Below are positions 1-12,063 of a stretch of DNA of 64,000 bases, one piece after another. This DNA is from Sweltsa coloradensis (lineage: Eukaryota > Arthropoda > Insecta > Plecoptera > Chloroperlidae). The notes under the pieces were generated by a model that was not told the DNA's origin, made no database searches, and worked only from the letters and a program-made list of their open reading frames with translations. Where the stretch lies: positions 33,619-97,618 of the forward strand of contig JAMZAV010003204.1 of assembly GCA_024449915.1 (NCBI GenBank), written 5' to 3'. The position numbers and the translations under genes are program-made. Position 1 is the stretch's first letter. Each line of letters starts with the position of its first letter.

Positions 1-600
1 CTTTCCCTATTATTTTAAATTGAACATTTACAATGCGAATCGTGTTCAAACGTATTAGCGTAAACATTAACAATTTCCAAGATGAAAAAAATCACCTAAT
101 TTTTTATTTCCCACTTTAACAAACGAAAAAAAACACACCTTCAAAATAATATGTGGATGTTAACAATATAAAAAAAGTTCGAACTAACGGAATCCGAACC
201 CTCAAAAATAATATTGTTGGATGTAAAATATAAAAAGTTCGAACTAACGGGAATCGAACCCCAACCCTCCGTGCGGTAGTGGCTGAATACTTTTACGCAC
301 TGTGCCATGTCCAGCCACGCAAATCACGTTTTCCGCTAGCTGCTACTAAACAAATGCTATCGATAAATTTAAAAAATCATATTTTATTTATTGTAGGCTT
401 AATCGCAATGGATCAGGCTGATTTTTGTTAACAGTTCTCAGATATTCCGTACCGAAATGTCTGTTTTAAAATTTCAGCTAAAATCTGTTCAGGCGGTTCG
501 GCTGATTTTCGACTACAGACAGACAGACGACAGAATCACAGAATAGGAGAGCCGTTTGAGTTGAATGGACAATCGGTTCGCTCTCCGCTCCCTCGATTTA
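1..600 (-). repeat. tRNA-headed SINE-like repeat, copy 1
   Basis: Read on the minus strand, this repeat starts with a CGAGGGAGCGGAG-type end near 595. It runs through a unique body, then a tRNA-like block (about 239-320) with an A-box-like CTGGACATGGCACAGTG and a B box GGTTCGATTCC, and ends in an AT-rich tail near position 1. The same order and wording recur at 791-1330 and 12911-13369. Pol III-type internal boxes inside a dispersed repeat are the mark of a tRNA-derived SINE, but here the tRNA block is internal rather than at the 5' end, so the element class is an inference. Confidence 0.65.
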
Positions 601-790
601 ACTAGGGAAGAACAGCCAAAGACGTTGTTTAAAACCGAGTGAGTGAGTGAGCCAAGTGGGTTGAGTACCCGGGAACATCCCCTTTCCTCCCTATAACCTA
701 AGGATCTAGCCCAGTATGAGGGATGATTCCGGGTGAACTCAACACATGGCTCACTCACTTCGTTTTAACAACGACTTTGCGTTTCCCTAT
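601..790. mobile_element. Short hairpin MITE, family M, copy 1
   Basis: The two halves of this 190-bp element are inverted copies: ACTAGGGAA... with GAGTGAGTGAGCCAAGTG and TTGAGTACCCGGGAACAT on the left, and the reverse complement ending in GTTTCCCTA on the right. The centre is a short unpaired stretch. It has no coding capacity. Copies at 1360-1539, 32386-32650, 41450-41706 and 49500-49759 share these ends with different centres. Confidence 0.75.
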
Positions 791-1330
791 TTATTTAAAT
801 TTGAACATTTAAAATGCGAATCGTTTTTCAAAACGTATTAGCGGTAAAACATTAACACATTTCCAAGATGAAACAAAATCACCTAATTTTTTATTTCCCA
901 TTTAACACCCCTCAAAATAATTTGTGGATGTCAAAAAATATAAAAAAGTCAACTTAACGGTATCGAAACCCGACCCGCCGTGCGTAGGCTAAATCTTACC
1001 ACTTGCCATGTCCAGTCACGCTGGAGCTCGTCCCGCTAGCTGCTATAAACAAATGCTATCGATAATTTTTAAAAAAAACACATTTTTTATTTATTGTAGG
1101 CTTTAATCGCAAGGATCTAGCTGATTTTGTAACGAGTTCTCAGTAAACTCGTACTCGGGATGTCTGTTTAAAATTTTCAGCGAAATCTGTTCAGTGGTTT
1201 CGGACTGATTTTCGACGTACGACAGACAGACAGCCAGGACAGACAGACAGATATACAGACGAAATCACAGAGAGACCGTTCGAGTTGAATGGAGACACTC
1301 GGTCGCTCCCTCCCTCGTTAAAATAGGGGG
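791..1330 (-). repeat. tRNA-headed SINE-like repeat, copy 2
   Basis: This is a second copy of the repeat at 1-600, in the same orientation, with the tRNA-like block at about 948-1020. The family wording TCGCAAGGATCTAGCTGATT and the CAGACAGACAG run are both present. It follows the hairpin element directly, so copies 1 and 2 with their hairpins form a head-to-tail array of about 780-bp units. Confidence 0.65.
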
Positions 1331-1359
1331 ATCCATGGACCCAATAAAATTTTCTTAAT

Positions 1360-1539
1360 ACTAGGGAAACGCACAAAAAGAGTCGTTGTTAGCAACGAGT
1401 GAGTGAGCCAAGTGTTGAGTACCCGGAACATCCCTTTCCTCCCCTTACCTAGGCGGATCTACCCAGTAGAGGAATGATACCGGGTACTCAACACATTGGC
1501 TCACTCACTCGTTTTCAACGACTTTGGCTTTTCCCTAGT
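1360..1539. mobile_element. Short hairpin MITE, family M, copy 2
   Basis: This is a 180-bp inverted repeat with the family M ends: ACTAGGGAAACGC on the left and GGCTTTTCCCTAGT on the right. Inner arms carry GAGTGAGTGAGCCAAGTG and its complement. The left flank ends in TA, as in other copies, which suggests a TA target. Confidence 0.75.
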
Positions 1540-1560
1540 TGCGAATCATGTCAAACGTAT

Positions 1561-2440
1561 CTAGCTAGGCGGATAAGGCTACACAATTAGGGGTTTTGTG
1601 GTAGAGGGTCTGATTTTGGACTGTAACCTCAGAACATATTTGAAGAAAATTGCCTCGAGGTGCCATGGTCAAAATTCGTCCGGTTAAGGGGGGTGTAAAG
1701 GGTTGATAAAATGCATTTTTAAAAAATTCGAAAATTCAAGATATCAAACTAAATTTTATCCTGAGATTACACAATTTATACATATTATAGATAAAAGTCC
1801 AAAATTTATTTAAAAAACTACAATATATACCATATTGTATATCTAACCATATTTTACAGCCTTTGACTTTTTATAACAAATTTTCTCAATGTGCTGGGAG
1901 GATTGGCCTACTAACGTGGGTTTTTTGTGATAGGGCCGTGAATTTTCCCTAAAATACTCAGAAAAATGTAACTCTAAAATGGCTCGAGTGCACCACAAAA
2001 AAGTTGCTTGCTATAGGAGAAAAAGGGGGTGTACTAAAAGGGGTTGCTAACACTAAAATAAGTAATCTTGTATTCAAATATAATATTAAAGACGGACGCA
2101 ATTACATTTGTTGTAGATTAAGACTAAAGTTTAATTTTACAAAATTAAAATGTCACCATTATGTAAATCTGATCAGATTTGCGCCTGACGCACTTTTCAT
2201 GAAATTTCTACTCAATATTAACGAAAGTGTATCGTGTGACACTTGTTTTGTCCCAAATTATTCAATATTACGATTAGGGACGAAATGAAACATTTTGCAA
2301 TGCCTTGGGTACATTTTCACACAATTGACTTTGACCCCATTTTCACACATTTGACCAAGATTAACGAAAGTTATTGTGTGACCACTCCGTTTTGTCCCCA
2401 AATTATGCCAATAATACGAATTAGGAACGAAAATAATTTT
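1561..2440 (+). repeat. Left terminal inverted repeat of the 1561-12910 element
   Basis: This matches the reverse complement of about 12064-12910 through many conserved blocks, with scattered single-base indels. It includes the start of the about 155-bp tandem units described at 2230-2840. No gene is seen here. Confidence 0.75.
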
Positions 2441-2840
2441 TAACACCTTGGGTACATTTTTTACGCAATGGACTTTACCCCTTTTTTTTTTTTACAAATT
2501 TACTCCAAAATTTTAAAGTTATCGTGTGACCACTTGATTTTGTCCAAATTGATTCAATGTTCGAATTTGGACGTAAGAACATTTTGCCATGCCATTGGGT
2601 ACTTTTCACACAATGGACTTTGAGACCCATTTTCACTAATTTACTCAAGATTAAGCGAAAGTGTATAGTGTGACCACTCGTTTTGTCCAAAATTATGCCA
2701 ATAATACGAATTAGAACGAAAAAAGTTTTAACACCTTGGTACATTTTCGCGCATGGACTTTGACACCTTTTTACAAATTTACTCCAAAATAACGAAGTGT
2801 ATAGTATGACCACTCGTTTTAATCCCAAATTATGTCATAA
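2230..2840 (+). repeat. About 155-bp tandem repeat inside the long TIR
   Basis: Four to five units carry GTGACCACTCGTTTTGTCCC, an AATTATGCCAATAATACGAA block and a TTGGGTACATTTTCACAC block. The right arm holds fewer units, and the LTR element inserted inside one of them. Unit number therefore differs between the two arms. Confidence 0.75.
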
Positions 2841-2890
2841 TAGGCGGATGGACGATTTTTTTTAAACAGAACACCGTTGGGCACATTTTT

Positions 2891-3554
2891 TTGGGCTACA
2901 ATCACATTTTCCATACAAATGTTAACAAGAAACATTTAAGTTTTATTTTATTAAATCGTACACGCGCACAAGGTAACATACTCGTAATAATTTGTCAAAT
3001 TAGGGCTGCCTCTATAATGCCTGGCATAGCTTCCGCGTTTATCGTTAGCAGTTACCAGGCAATGTTAATCATACCAATAATTCCTGGTTACCATTCAGGG
3101 GGGGCCTCGTTCCCGGCTAATTGTAATATGCCTGTGTAAATAACTCAATAAAAATCAAATGAACATAAATTCGGAAAGTGTTATGAACAATCTAGCGACT
3201 TTCCCGTGCACTAATAAAAATTAAATCATACTGTAGGCCTATTTGTATAACACCATAACTGTGCTTTTAAAGAATATATATTTTGACAGTTTATATAACT
3301 TTTTACCATTTACTGATCTTTTATTCAAAACACTTATAACACAAGAAACCAGTATTAAGACTATAATAAATGGAGGATCGATTGACGCAAAAGACTCATC
3401 CATCACGTGGCTATATTATTATAGCGTTTGCAAAGCGGCCAGTATTCCAGTACTGATTCCACATCATGAATGTACTATTTTGAATCTAATAGGTGTGTTG
3501 ACACTCGACTACAAAACCACCAAATTGTTATGTTACTCTAAATATTCTATTTGA
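2891..3554 (+). other. Core of the TIR element with two small unidentified ORFs
   Basis: This unique core between the two long arms contains open frames at 2891-3139 (82 codons) and 3243-3554 (103 codons). Neither shows a motif I recognise: no DDE/DDD signature, zinc finger or HTH is visible. They could be chance frames or decayed pieces of a former transposase. The core is less repetitive than its flanks. Confidence 0.2.
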
Positions 3555-3641
3555 CGCTTATTGTTATAAATGGATCGAGTCCATTGCGTGAAAATATGCC
3601 CAAGGTATTACAAAAAAAAATAAATCGTCCTAATTCGGTAT

Positions 3642-5891
3642 TGTGGCGATCAGACCCTGTCGGGCCCGGATGGACCGATCTCACAAATTTTTACATAGTA
3701 ATTTTATCTAGCTCAAGTCCTCGACACAAAAACCCCTTAATCCAAAGTTAGAAAAATCAGTAATATTTAATGAATTGTAATTAAACAACAATTAATTTTA
3801 TTTTATAGTCTCAGTCTAATTCTTCACTTAAATTTAGTACCCTACCTACCTCCGCTGGGCGTCACCTCTGAGTCCCCGTCCCCAGTCTAGCTCACATTCC
3901 AGTAATATATGATATGGTTTTTAGTGGACGTAAAGGAGGGAGTGAATAGGTTTACTACTACTACACATATGTAAGGCATTTTAACGTTTCACGAATATCT
4001 GGTTCAACTATGACGGTTACTATGGCGATACATTGGTTTTACATCCTACCTACGAGCTCGTTAATTGAATAATGGCGACAGACTAATGCAGCACTACTAC
4101 AAGTTTAAAATATATATTCAGGGTTTAATGAAAACGTGTCCTTAGACAGTACTTAGCCGTTATTGAGGTCGTTGTGACGTCTCCTTTATGTATTGGTGTA
4201 ATGTTATTGACCGTTGATGACGTAGGCACTATTGGGGGAATTCCTTGGGGATCTTGACGTGGGTACGTAGTAATCCTGGTTTATGCGTAGTAGACACTTC
4301 CTGAAGATGTAATGTATCCCTGTGATCGCCCGTATGGTTACAGTTCACATCACTCCGCTAATTACTGTCTTTGTTTTTTGAAGAGACGGGTCGCGTTTGA
4401 ATGTAGTTTTTTAAATGATGAATTGTAATCAAAAAAGATTAATGATTGTTTCTCTGCGTACGGTGATTGTCTTTGATGATAAATTTTTTTCGATAAAACT
4501 TCACCGTTGATATTATGTCAGTAGACACATACAAAATGACAAAAAATGTTTCGTAGATATATGGTCAGTAGACACATACAAAAATACCAAATGTTCGTAG
4601 ATGAACCTCACGCAGATATATGGTCAGTAGTACAACAGTACAAAAAGTACAACAATTTCGTTAGATGAACCTCAAATTCTCATGAAAATAAACACACACT
4701 TTTTGATTATTATGGCTTATTGAACTCCTATATCCGCTCACACTGATCCTATTCACACGACAACTCTAATCTCCTAACATGAGTTACTTGTCCCGTTACC
4801 ATAGGGCACTCATCTAAAAACGCACTTTAACCGAATATATCTCCTAGGCACAGTGAGTTTGCCTCCATCTTCACAACTGTGGCTTTGATCCACACGCCCT
4901 ATAGGCCACCACGCGACCAACACGTCCACTCTGGGACCTCATAAAACCCACAGACCCACTACCACCGTCTTTTTTTTAACCGACTGTTTTCTTGTTCCCC
5001 CACATTTCCCTGGCAGAACTTGCGTATAAACACCCCACTCCAATCGACGTCTCTAGTTTTACTAGGACTGACCAATTAATATGGTTGAAGCAACCTCAAC
5101 TTGAGACTGGTTTTCTAGGCGGATGCCCCTGGACATACGCCCTAATGGGTGGAGGCCTCCCTGTTAACCCTGCGCCCCTACCTTAGGACTGGATTTCTAC
5201 TTTTAAACCACGCAGTTCCAACTACGCGGAAAGTCCTATAAACATCGCCAATTATCTCTGTGTTCGCTCTTGCGAGAATATAATTGGTCGCGACCTACTG
5301 TCGGTGAGCCTGCGGTCCTCCAGACATCCCCCATACTACCACCACAGAGATTGTCTAATCGTCGACTTACTTTCCTTTCATAAGCCCTGTTGACATCAAT
5401 TATCCGTTTTCTGAACTGCATAGCCTTGCGGGTGTTTTCCATTTAACCACCGGCCTCGAGATGCTTCGACTACCTGTGAAATCATCCTAGAATTTAAGAT
5501 CTTGCTCCACTCGCATCTAGTTCTTATAAAAACGAACATCAATATTAATCACAATTTAATATTGATTTAAAATTGAAAATACTACTTGATTAGTTAATAA
5601 GTCATATAAGAATTTATTCAACCCTAATTATAATGGCCATAATCGTAATTGGTTTGGATGCAAAGTGGCTATGCCTATCGGTCAGTATGCAAAGTGGTTA
5701 ATGGTCTAATTTGGTCAGTATGCAAGTGGTTGAATGTCTAAACTACGGTCATATGCAAAGTGTGCTAATGTCTTAATTGGTCCAGTATGCTAACTACTTG
5801 CAGTTGACCATGCAAAGGCAGCTCTTAAACTGTTGATATGCAAATATAACTGAAATAAAAAATGAGAAGTGTAGGCACCCCTATCGCGACA
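3642..5891 (-). repeat. 3' LTR of the LARD-like element
   Basis: This matches 9659-12063 along its whole length apart from indels and fewer internal tandem units. Internal arrays sit at about 4505-4680 (GTAGACACATACAAA / GTTCGTAGATGAACCTCA units) and 5640-5800 (GGTCAGTATGCAAAGTGG units). No coding potential is seen. Confidence 0.85.
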
Positions 5892-5903
5892 ATACCCCCT
5901 GGA
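5892..5903 (-). promoter_or_regulatory. Polypurine tract of the LARD-like element
   Basis: On the minus strand this reads CCAGGGGGTAT immediately before the LTR start TGTCGCG. A purine run directly 5' of the 3' LTR is where plus-strand synthesis starts in LTR elements, which sets the orientation. Confidence 0.6.
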
Positions 5904-8900
5904 AAAATCAAAATCAAAGTAATTATTTAAAATTTTCCCTATCTCTACCCGTCCATTTTTGTTTTTAAACCAATAAATAAAACTCGACTATTCAAAGTCT
6001 CATTATAGAATCCTAGAATCTTAAACTTCCTCCTTCCGTTGCGGACAATCTTAATTCAACAACCCTTCACCATACAAAATTTAAAATTCTAGAATTTTTT
6101 GGGAAAATTCTAAGTCCTAAACGATAACAACTTGACTTGAATGGGGCTATAGTTGACCCTTAAGTGGCACCGACTATAGGTTGATATTGCGTAATGGTTC
6201 TGTTGACAATCGTGCAACAGCAACCCTTCCTCATACCGTCCATTCAGTGTCCCACTACCTGGCCCTAGACAAGGTCGACAACTTGCTCTTTCCGAGTTCA
6301 CCCGTAACAGGTTGAACCACCCCCCCACCGAGCTCCTCAGACCTCTTCCGTACAGTCTGGACAATTGACCTATTTCTCTCTCTCTCTCTCTCTCCATTCA
6401 TTCAAGCCTCATCCTATACCTTACTAACTGATGATTGATCAAAGATTTAGCGTAATTGTTCCCTTTCAGATGCTTTTATTTCACATTCACATCCTAGTTC
6501 AGATACTTCCTAAATAGGTTACCGACAACATTTGAAGTGATTTGCCAACAATTAATTTCACACCTGCACATGCCCTTCTAACCTTATGTCGTCTGAGTAC
6601 TGGCGGAAACTTCCCGGAATTACCAGACAACAAAGAAAAATCAATGATACTCTCTACTCGGACAGCTAAGTGATTGCAATTCTTCGAAGATATGCTAATA
6701 TAAAAATAAGCAAAGGTAGGCCGTATCACGAGCCATCCCCCTACCTGAACATGAACAAAATAAGATTTGACATACCGTCTCTTCACTAATGACATACTAA
6801 ATAACTATTCGGAGATGCTCAAGAGTTATCATTTACTCAATCATTACCTCGGTGAGCCTCTCATTTCATCAATGAGACATAAATCCATCGTGGAATCAAT
6901 TAGTGCACTACATCCCGAAAAACTCCCCTAACAATCATCGATTCCAGTCCTCCCTCTCCCTATTGAGTGTCTTGACCCTAAGAATAATCAAATTCCTTTT
7001 CAAAGCTAATCTGACAGTTCCTTATCGCTAACCTTTTAATCCGACCTTTATCGTCTAAAATTTGCCTTTAGGTGCAAGTTTTATCAATCAAAATTTAATA
7101 AATTTATATATTGACAGTCATTACTTTCCTAAACAATTTTTATAAACACCAGGAGCAACAAAACCTTTTTTTTGAACCATTATTGCTTCTTAATGGTTGG
7201 TACTTAAAATTACATTGTTTCCTGGAGAAATTAACTCGTCTCGCCCCCCTTTTTTTTAAATTGTTCCATTGACAATAGCCATCCTTGATTTGTTAAATTT
7301 TTTACCTTTATTTACATATTGTACCTAGGAACTTTTTATTTTAGCCCTTTCATTGTACTTTATAGGCTAGTGTGGCATTTCTTAGGGTTCTATAGGGTTT
7401 CAGATTGACCACATTGAATACCCCTTTAGACAGCCCCTCCCTCCCGTGAACCAAACTATATGCTTGTTACCATGCTAAACATGCTACAATTATGGGTCCC
7501 TCGTATAGGTCGAAATGCTCTTGCAGACCTTAGTGGACATTTTGACACGTTTAAGAGATTTTATCACACTATCTCCTCCTTGAACACTGTTTTTCCTCGG
7601 AAACAACCCGCCCCTTGCTATGAACTATACATCCCTTACAGTTGAAATGTTTTGACCTAGGGAGCACTACCCTAACACGCTTAATTTAAAAAGGGTTCAT
7701 TTCTAATCTATCCTAATTAATTTAATTAATCTCTAACTACTATAATCTTTTTTTTTTTTTTTTTTTTTATATGGTCTTAAAATATCACATCCCCAAAGTT
7801 CTGGTAAATACACCCCAGTAATTGAAACATGAACACAAATTTACAACCCCCCCTTGAATAAGACTAGTCCGCTACCTACTTTGGACGGGCAACAAAATCA
7901 ATAACTAATTCACAACTCTTTTTCATATATCATTATCTTCGTCATATATCCTCATTACCATCACTATCTATCGCATTACATCTCAATCAACATCTCCTCA
8001 CAAAATAAATCAATCAACTCACCATTAAATATCGCCTCTCCTATCAACTCAAATCTCATCAAATACGCAAACTAAATCGCCTCTCTTATCAACTCAAATC
8101 TCATCAAATTCGCAAAATCGTCTCTGCCTATCACTCAAATCTCATCAAATCGCAAAATCGTCTCTCCTATCAACTCAAATCTCATCAAATCGCTAATCGC
8201 CTCTCCTACTTACTTCATCCCTTCATCATAGTCATCACTAATCAACATAATCATCCATATTTTATGCCCTTCCCCCTTCAGTAATGCAGACTAACCTACC
8301 CCAATTAAGATGCTGATTAAATCCTACTCAAGTCCCGCCAAATTACTTAGAATTCAAAACCACTAAACTTTGATATCTGACTTAGTCCCCCATTTTTTTT
8401 TTTTTTTTTTAAATTAACATGAACATTTACATAAACCTATCCTAATTGCTCACTGCCAAATCATTCTTACATTTCACTGTTTTATTATGTTAACCAAATT
8501 TCATTTTAACTTTAGTTTTCTTCCCCTTGGTCATCCTGTACTAAGATGTCATTTTAAATCTCGCCAACACCCACGCTCCAATCTTTTCTTACGACTCCCA
8601 CGCTAGCCTCTCCTATGTTCTTTTCCGCAAGTCTATTCTCCTACCACTATCGGTTTCAACTGGTTCTCCTTCTACTCCTATCTCCGATCTCTCTCGTTGA
8701 AGCCCACTCAACTGTCATTTCCCACTCAAGGTCTACTCCCTTTTTTTCCCTCCTTACAAATTGTGTCCTCATTATGACTATTCCAGTCACCCCATGTTTT
8801 CCTCACGAATCCTTACATATCCGATTCAAACATATTTCTACTCTTTGCTTTTTATCAGGCACTTACACTTCCAACTTCCTTTCAATCAATTCTTCACACC

Positions 8901-9210
8901 TAAGCGTTTTTACCAACCAAACTTTCCTTATCAATCCACCTGATCTATCTCCACCGCTATCAATTTTAAAACAATTATCATCGTCCTTAACACTCTATCA
9001 TCCTTAACTCTCTCCTCTCACTAAGCTTTTATTGCTATCGGCACACTCTACCTCATCTCTACGCGCTGTGTCGACTATTATCACACAACTACTCCCTCAT
9101 TCTTATAATTACTCATCTCACTCATTACTTCATTATCTCCCAACTCCCTGTTTTTCCATATTCAATGGCCTGTCCCCATCCTCTATGGCCTTGTAATCCG
9201 TTTCTCATGA
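5904..9210 (-). other. Non-coding interior of the LARD-like element
   Basis: I find no protease, RT, RNase H or integrase motif on either strand. The plus strand is pyrimidine-rich, with a CT run at about 6373-6394 and poly-T runs at about 7748-7767 and 8393-8410; the element strand is therefore purine-rich. A plus-strand frame at 8615-9007 (130 codons) is antisense to the element, low in complexity and probably spurious. A 45-bp tandem array lies at 8035-8215. Confidence 0.6.
8035..8215 (+). repeat. About 45-bp tandem repeat in the LARD interior
   Basis: There are about four and a half units with the core CTCTCCTATCAACTCAAATC followed by TCATCAAATCGC. Units differ by small indels. No function can be assigned. 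Confidence 0.8.
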
Positions 9211-9212
9211 TT

Positions 9213-9419
9213 CTAATCCATTTCCTCTGCAGCTTGATCCAATGTTAGGAAGAACATAAGTAAAAGAACAGAAAAAGCGTCGAATCTTTCTGCCCGTTTA
9301 TTAATTTCCCCTGTCTGTTTATCCAACTTAGCGTCGTTTTTTTCTGTCTGTCTATTAAATTCCCCTTTCATGAACTCCATTACATCCCACAAGGATGGCT
9401 CTCTCTGCTCTTCTGACAT
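9213..9419 (-). pseudogene. Gag-like N-terminal remnant
   Basis: This frame starts MSEEQREPSLWDVMEFMKGE and continues with heptad-like NRQTEKNDAKLDKQTGEINK, a charged coiled coil of about 45 residues, before turning hydrophobic and stopping at codon 68. Its place, about 240 bp inside the 5' LTR on the element strand, is where gag should begin. Short coiled-coil starts of this kind occur in insect Ty3/gypsy Gag proteins; this is recognition by style, not by a signature. No capsid or zinc knuckle follows, so it is a stump left by loss of the rest of gag-pol. Confidence 0.4.
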
Positions 9420-9633
9420 TTTTATTAAAAAAAAAAAAAAACTCTTTACATTTTAATTGTCTCGCTAACCGGTTATTAGGGCGCCAAACTGTTTTTCTAA
9501 CGCTTTTCTTAATCTCGTGTCGTATTTACTAATCAGCCCCTCAAAAATAGTTGCGGCAGCACATTGTGCGATCACGACTAAATTAGAAAGTGGATAATTT
9601 AAAAGAAACTCTCGGGTCCGTAGTTCAATAATC

Positions 9634-9655
9634 GGGCCCACGTTCGGGTGAAACA
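9634..9655 (-). promoter_or_regulatory. Primer-binding-site-like sequence of the LARD-like element
   Basis: Just inside the 5' LTR the minus strand reads TTTCACCCGAACGTGGGCCC. This resembles the CCCGAACGTGGG part of tRNA-Lys-type primer sites. The first bases (TTTCA rather than TGGCG) do not fit, from decay or read error. Confidence 0.45.
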
Positions 9656-9658
9656 ATT

Positions 9659-12063
9659 TGCGATCAGACCCTGTCGTTGCCCGGATTGGAACCCGATCTC
9701 ACAAAATTTTACATAGTAATTTATCTAGCTCAAGTCCTCGAACACAAAACCCTATCCAAAGTTAGGAAATCTTTAATATTTTAAAATGATTTGTAATTAA
9801 ACAACAATTCATTTTATTTTATAGTTCTCAGGTCCTAAATTCTTCACTTAATTAGTACCCTACCTACCTCCGCTGGCGTCACCTCTGATCCCCGTCGCCG
9901 TCTGCATTCACGTCGCAGTAAATATTATGCATATGGTTTAGTGGACGTAAGGAGGCGTGACTAGGTTTACTACTATCTACACATATGTAGGCATTTTAAC
10001 GTTTCACAATATCTGGTTCACTATTTACGGTTACTATGGCGATACATTGGTTTTACAATCCTAACAGACGAGCTCGTTAAATTGAATAATGGCGACAGAC
10101 TAATACAGCACTACTACAATTTTACTACAAAATTATATTGTGGTTTTAATGAAAACTGTCATTAGACAGTTTACTTAGCCCGTTTTGAGGTCTTTGACTG
10201 TAATCCTTTATGTATTGGTGTAATGTTATTGACGTTATGACGTAGCACTAAATTGGGGAATTCTTGGGGGATCTTGACGTGGGTACGTAGTAATCCTGGT
10301 TATGCGTAGTTAACACTTCCTGAGATTGCTAATGTATCACTGTGATCGGCCCCGTATGGGTTACCAGTTCACATACACTCCGCTAATTACTGTCTTTGTT
10401 TCTTGAGAGACACGTCGGCGTTTTGAATTAGTCTTTTTAGGAAAATGAGGTAATTGTAATCAAAAAAGAATTAATGATTGTTGTCTTGCGTACGGTGATT
10501 GTCTTTGATGATAAATGTTTTTGGATAAACTTCACGTTGATATTATGGTCAGTAGACACATAACAAATACAAAAAAATGTTCGTAGTAGATATATGGTCA
10601 GTCAGACACATACAAAAATACAAATGGTCGTAGATGAAGCCTCACGTAGATATTGGTCAGTAGACACATACAAAATCCAAAATGTTCGTAGATGAACCTC
10701 ACGTAGATATTATGGGTCAGTAAGACACATACAAAAGGTACAAATGTTTAGTAGATGAACCTCAATTCTAATGAAAATAACCACACTTTTTGATTATTAT
10801 GCCTTATTTAACTCCTTATATCCGCTCACACTGATCCTATTCACACGACAACTCTAATCTTCCTACATGAGTTACTATGTCCCGTACCATAAGGCACTAT
10901 CTAAGAACGCCCTTTTACCGAATCTATCTCGCTAGGCACGTGAGTTGCCTCCATCTTCACAACTGTGCTTGATCACACGCCCTATAGGCCACCACGCGAC
11001 AACACTTTTCACTCTGGTACCTCAAGAAAAACACCACACACCACTACCAACCGTCTTTTTTACCACTGTTTCTTGTTCCCCCCACATTGTCCCTGCAGGA
11101 ACTTGCGTACGAAACAACCCCCACTACCATAGCGAAGTCTCTAGTTTAACTAGGAACTGACCAATTATATGTTGAAGCAACCTCAACTTGGAGACTGGTT
11201 TTTCTTATGGCGGATACCCCTGGACATGCGCCCTATGGGTGAGCCTCCTGTTTAACTCGCGCCCTACCTTAGGACTGGATTTCTACTTTACAACCACGCA
11301 GTTCCATACTCGGAAAGTCCGATAACATCGCCAATTATCTCTGTGTTCGCTCTTGCGAGATGATTTGTCCGCGACCTACTGTCGGTGCGCCTGCGGTCCC
11401 CATACAACCCCCATACTACCACCCAGACGGAATGTCTATTCGTCGACTTACTTTCCTTTCATAAAGCCCTTGTTGACATCAATTATCTTTTTCTGAACTG
11501 GCGTAGCCTTTGCAGTGTTTCCATTTAACCCCCGGCCTCGAGATGCTTCGACTACCTTGAAATCGAGCCTAGAATTTAGAGATGCTTCTCCACTCGCATC
11601 TAGTCTTATAACGCATCAATATTATCACAATTAATATTGATTTAAAATTGAAATACTACTTGAGTAGTTTAAAATAAGTATATACGAATTTATTCACCCT
11701 AATTATAATGCCTATCGTAAATTGGTTTGTATGCGAAGTTGGCTAATGCCTAATCCGGGTCAGTATGCAAAGTGTTAATGTCTAATTGTCAGTATGGCAA
11801 AGTGGTTCATGTCTAATTGGTCAGTATGCAAAGTGGCTAAATGTCCTAATTAGTCATATGCTAAGTGGCTAATGTCTAATTGTCAGTTGGGCAAAGGTGG
11901 TTGGAAGTGTCTTAAACGGTCAGTTTGCAAAGTGGCTAATGTTCTAATTGGTCAGTATGCTAAACTACTTGCAGTTGACATGCAAAGCAGCTCTTGAACT
12001 GTTGATATGCAAATATAAATGAAATAAAAAATGAGAAGGGGGTAGGCCACCCCTATCGCGACA
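9659..12063 (-). repeat. 5' LTR of the LARD-like element
   Basis: This is the longer LTR (2405 bp). The extra length compared with 3642-5891 comes mostly from more tandem units at about 10540-10755 (GTAGACACATACAAA type) and 11700-11965 (GGTCAGTATGCAAAGTGG type, about 33 bp each). Being on the minus strand, it would carry the promoter of the element. Confidence 0.85.

Larger units (their letters stand above)
3642..12063 (-). mobile_element. LARD-like LTR element with very long LTRs
   Basis: Two direct repeats of 2250 and 2405 bp (3642-5891 and 9659-12063) enclose 3.77 kb. Each repeat begins TGTGGCGATC or TGCGATCAG and ends TATCGCGACA, so it has TG...CA ends with a short inverted repeat. The element is flanked by GTAT at 3638-3641 and 12064-12067, and joining the two flanks restores the interrupted 155-bp unit of the host element. 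A polypurine tract next to the left LTR and a primer-site-like sequence next to the right LTR show that the element reads on the minus strand. The interior has no pol motifs, only a short gag-like start. Long LTRs with a non-coding interior fit a LARD, mobilised in trans; the 4-bp duplication is compatible with the Ty3/gypsy group. That group assignment is inference. Confidence 0.8.

Noticed and set aside
4500..4680. CRISPR-like array
   Set aside because: The units are directly adjacent tandem repeats in an LTR with no unique spacers, in an animal genome.
8615..9007. 130-codon plus-strand frame that begins like a signal peptide
   Set aside because: It lies antisense in the non-coding interior of the LARD-like element, is made of pyrimidine-rich low-complexity DNA, and has no domain motif.
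9465..9656. Minus-strand frame of 63 codons next to the 5' LTR
   Set aside because: It has no ATG start at the LTR border, and its first codons are the primer-site-like sequence, so it is an open stretch of the untranslated leader.
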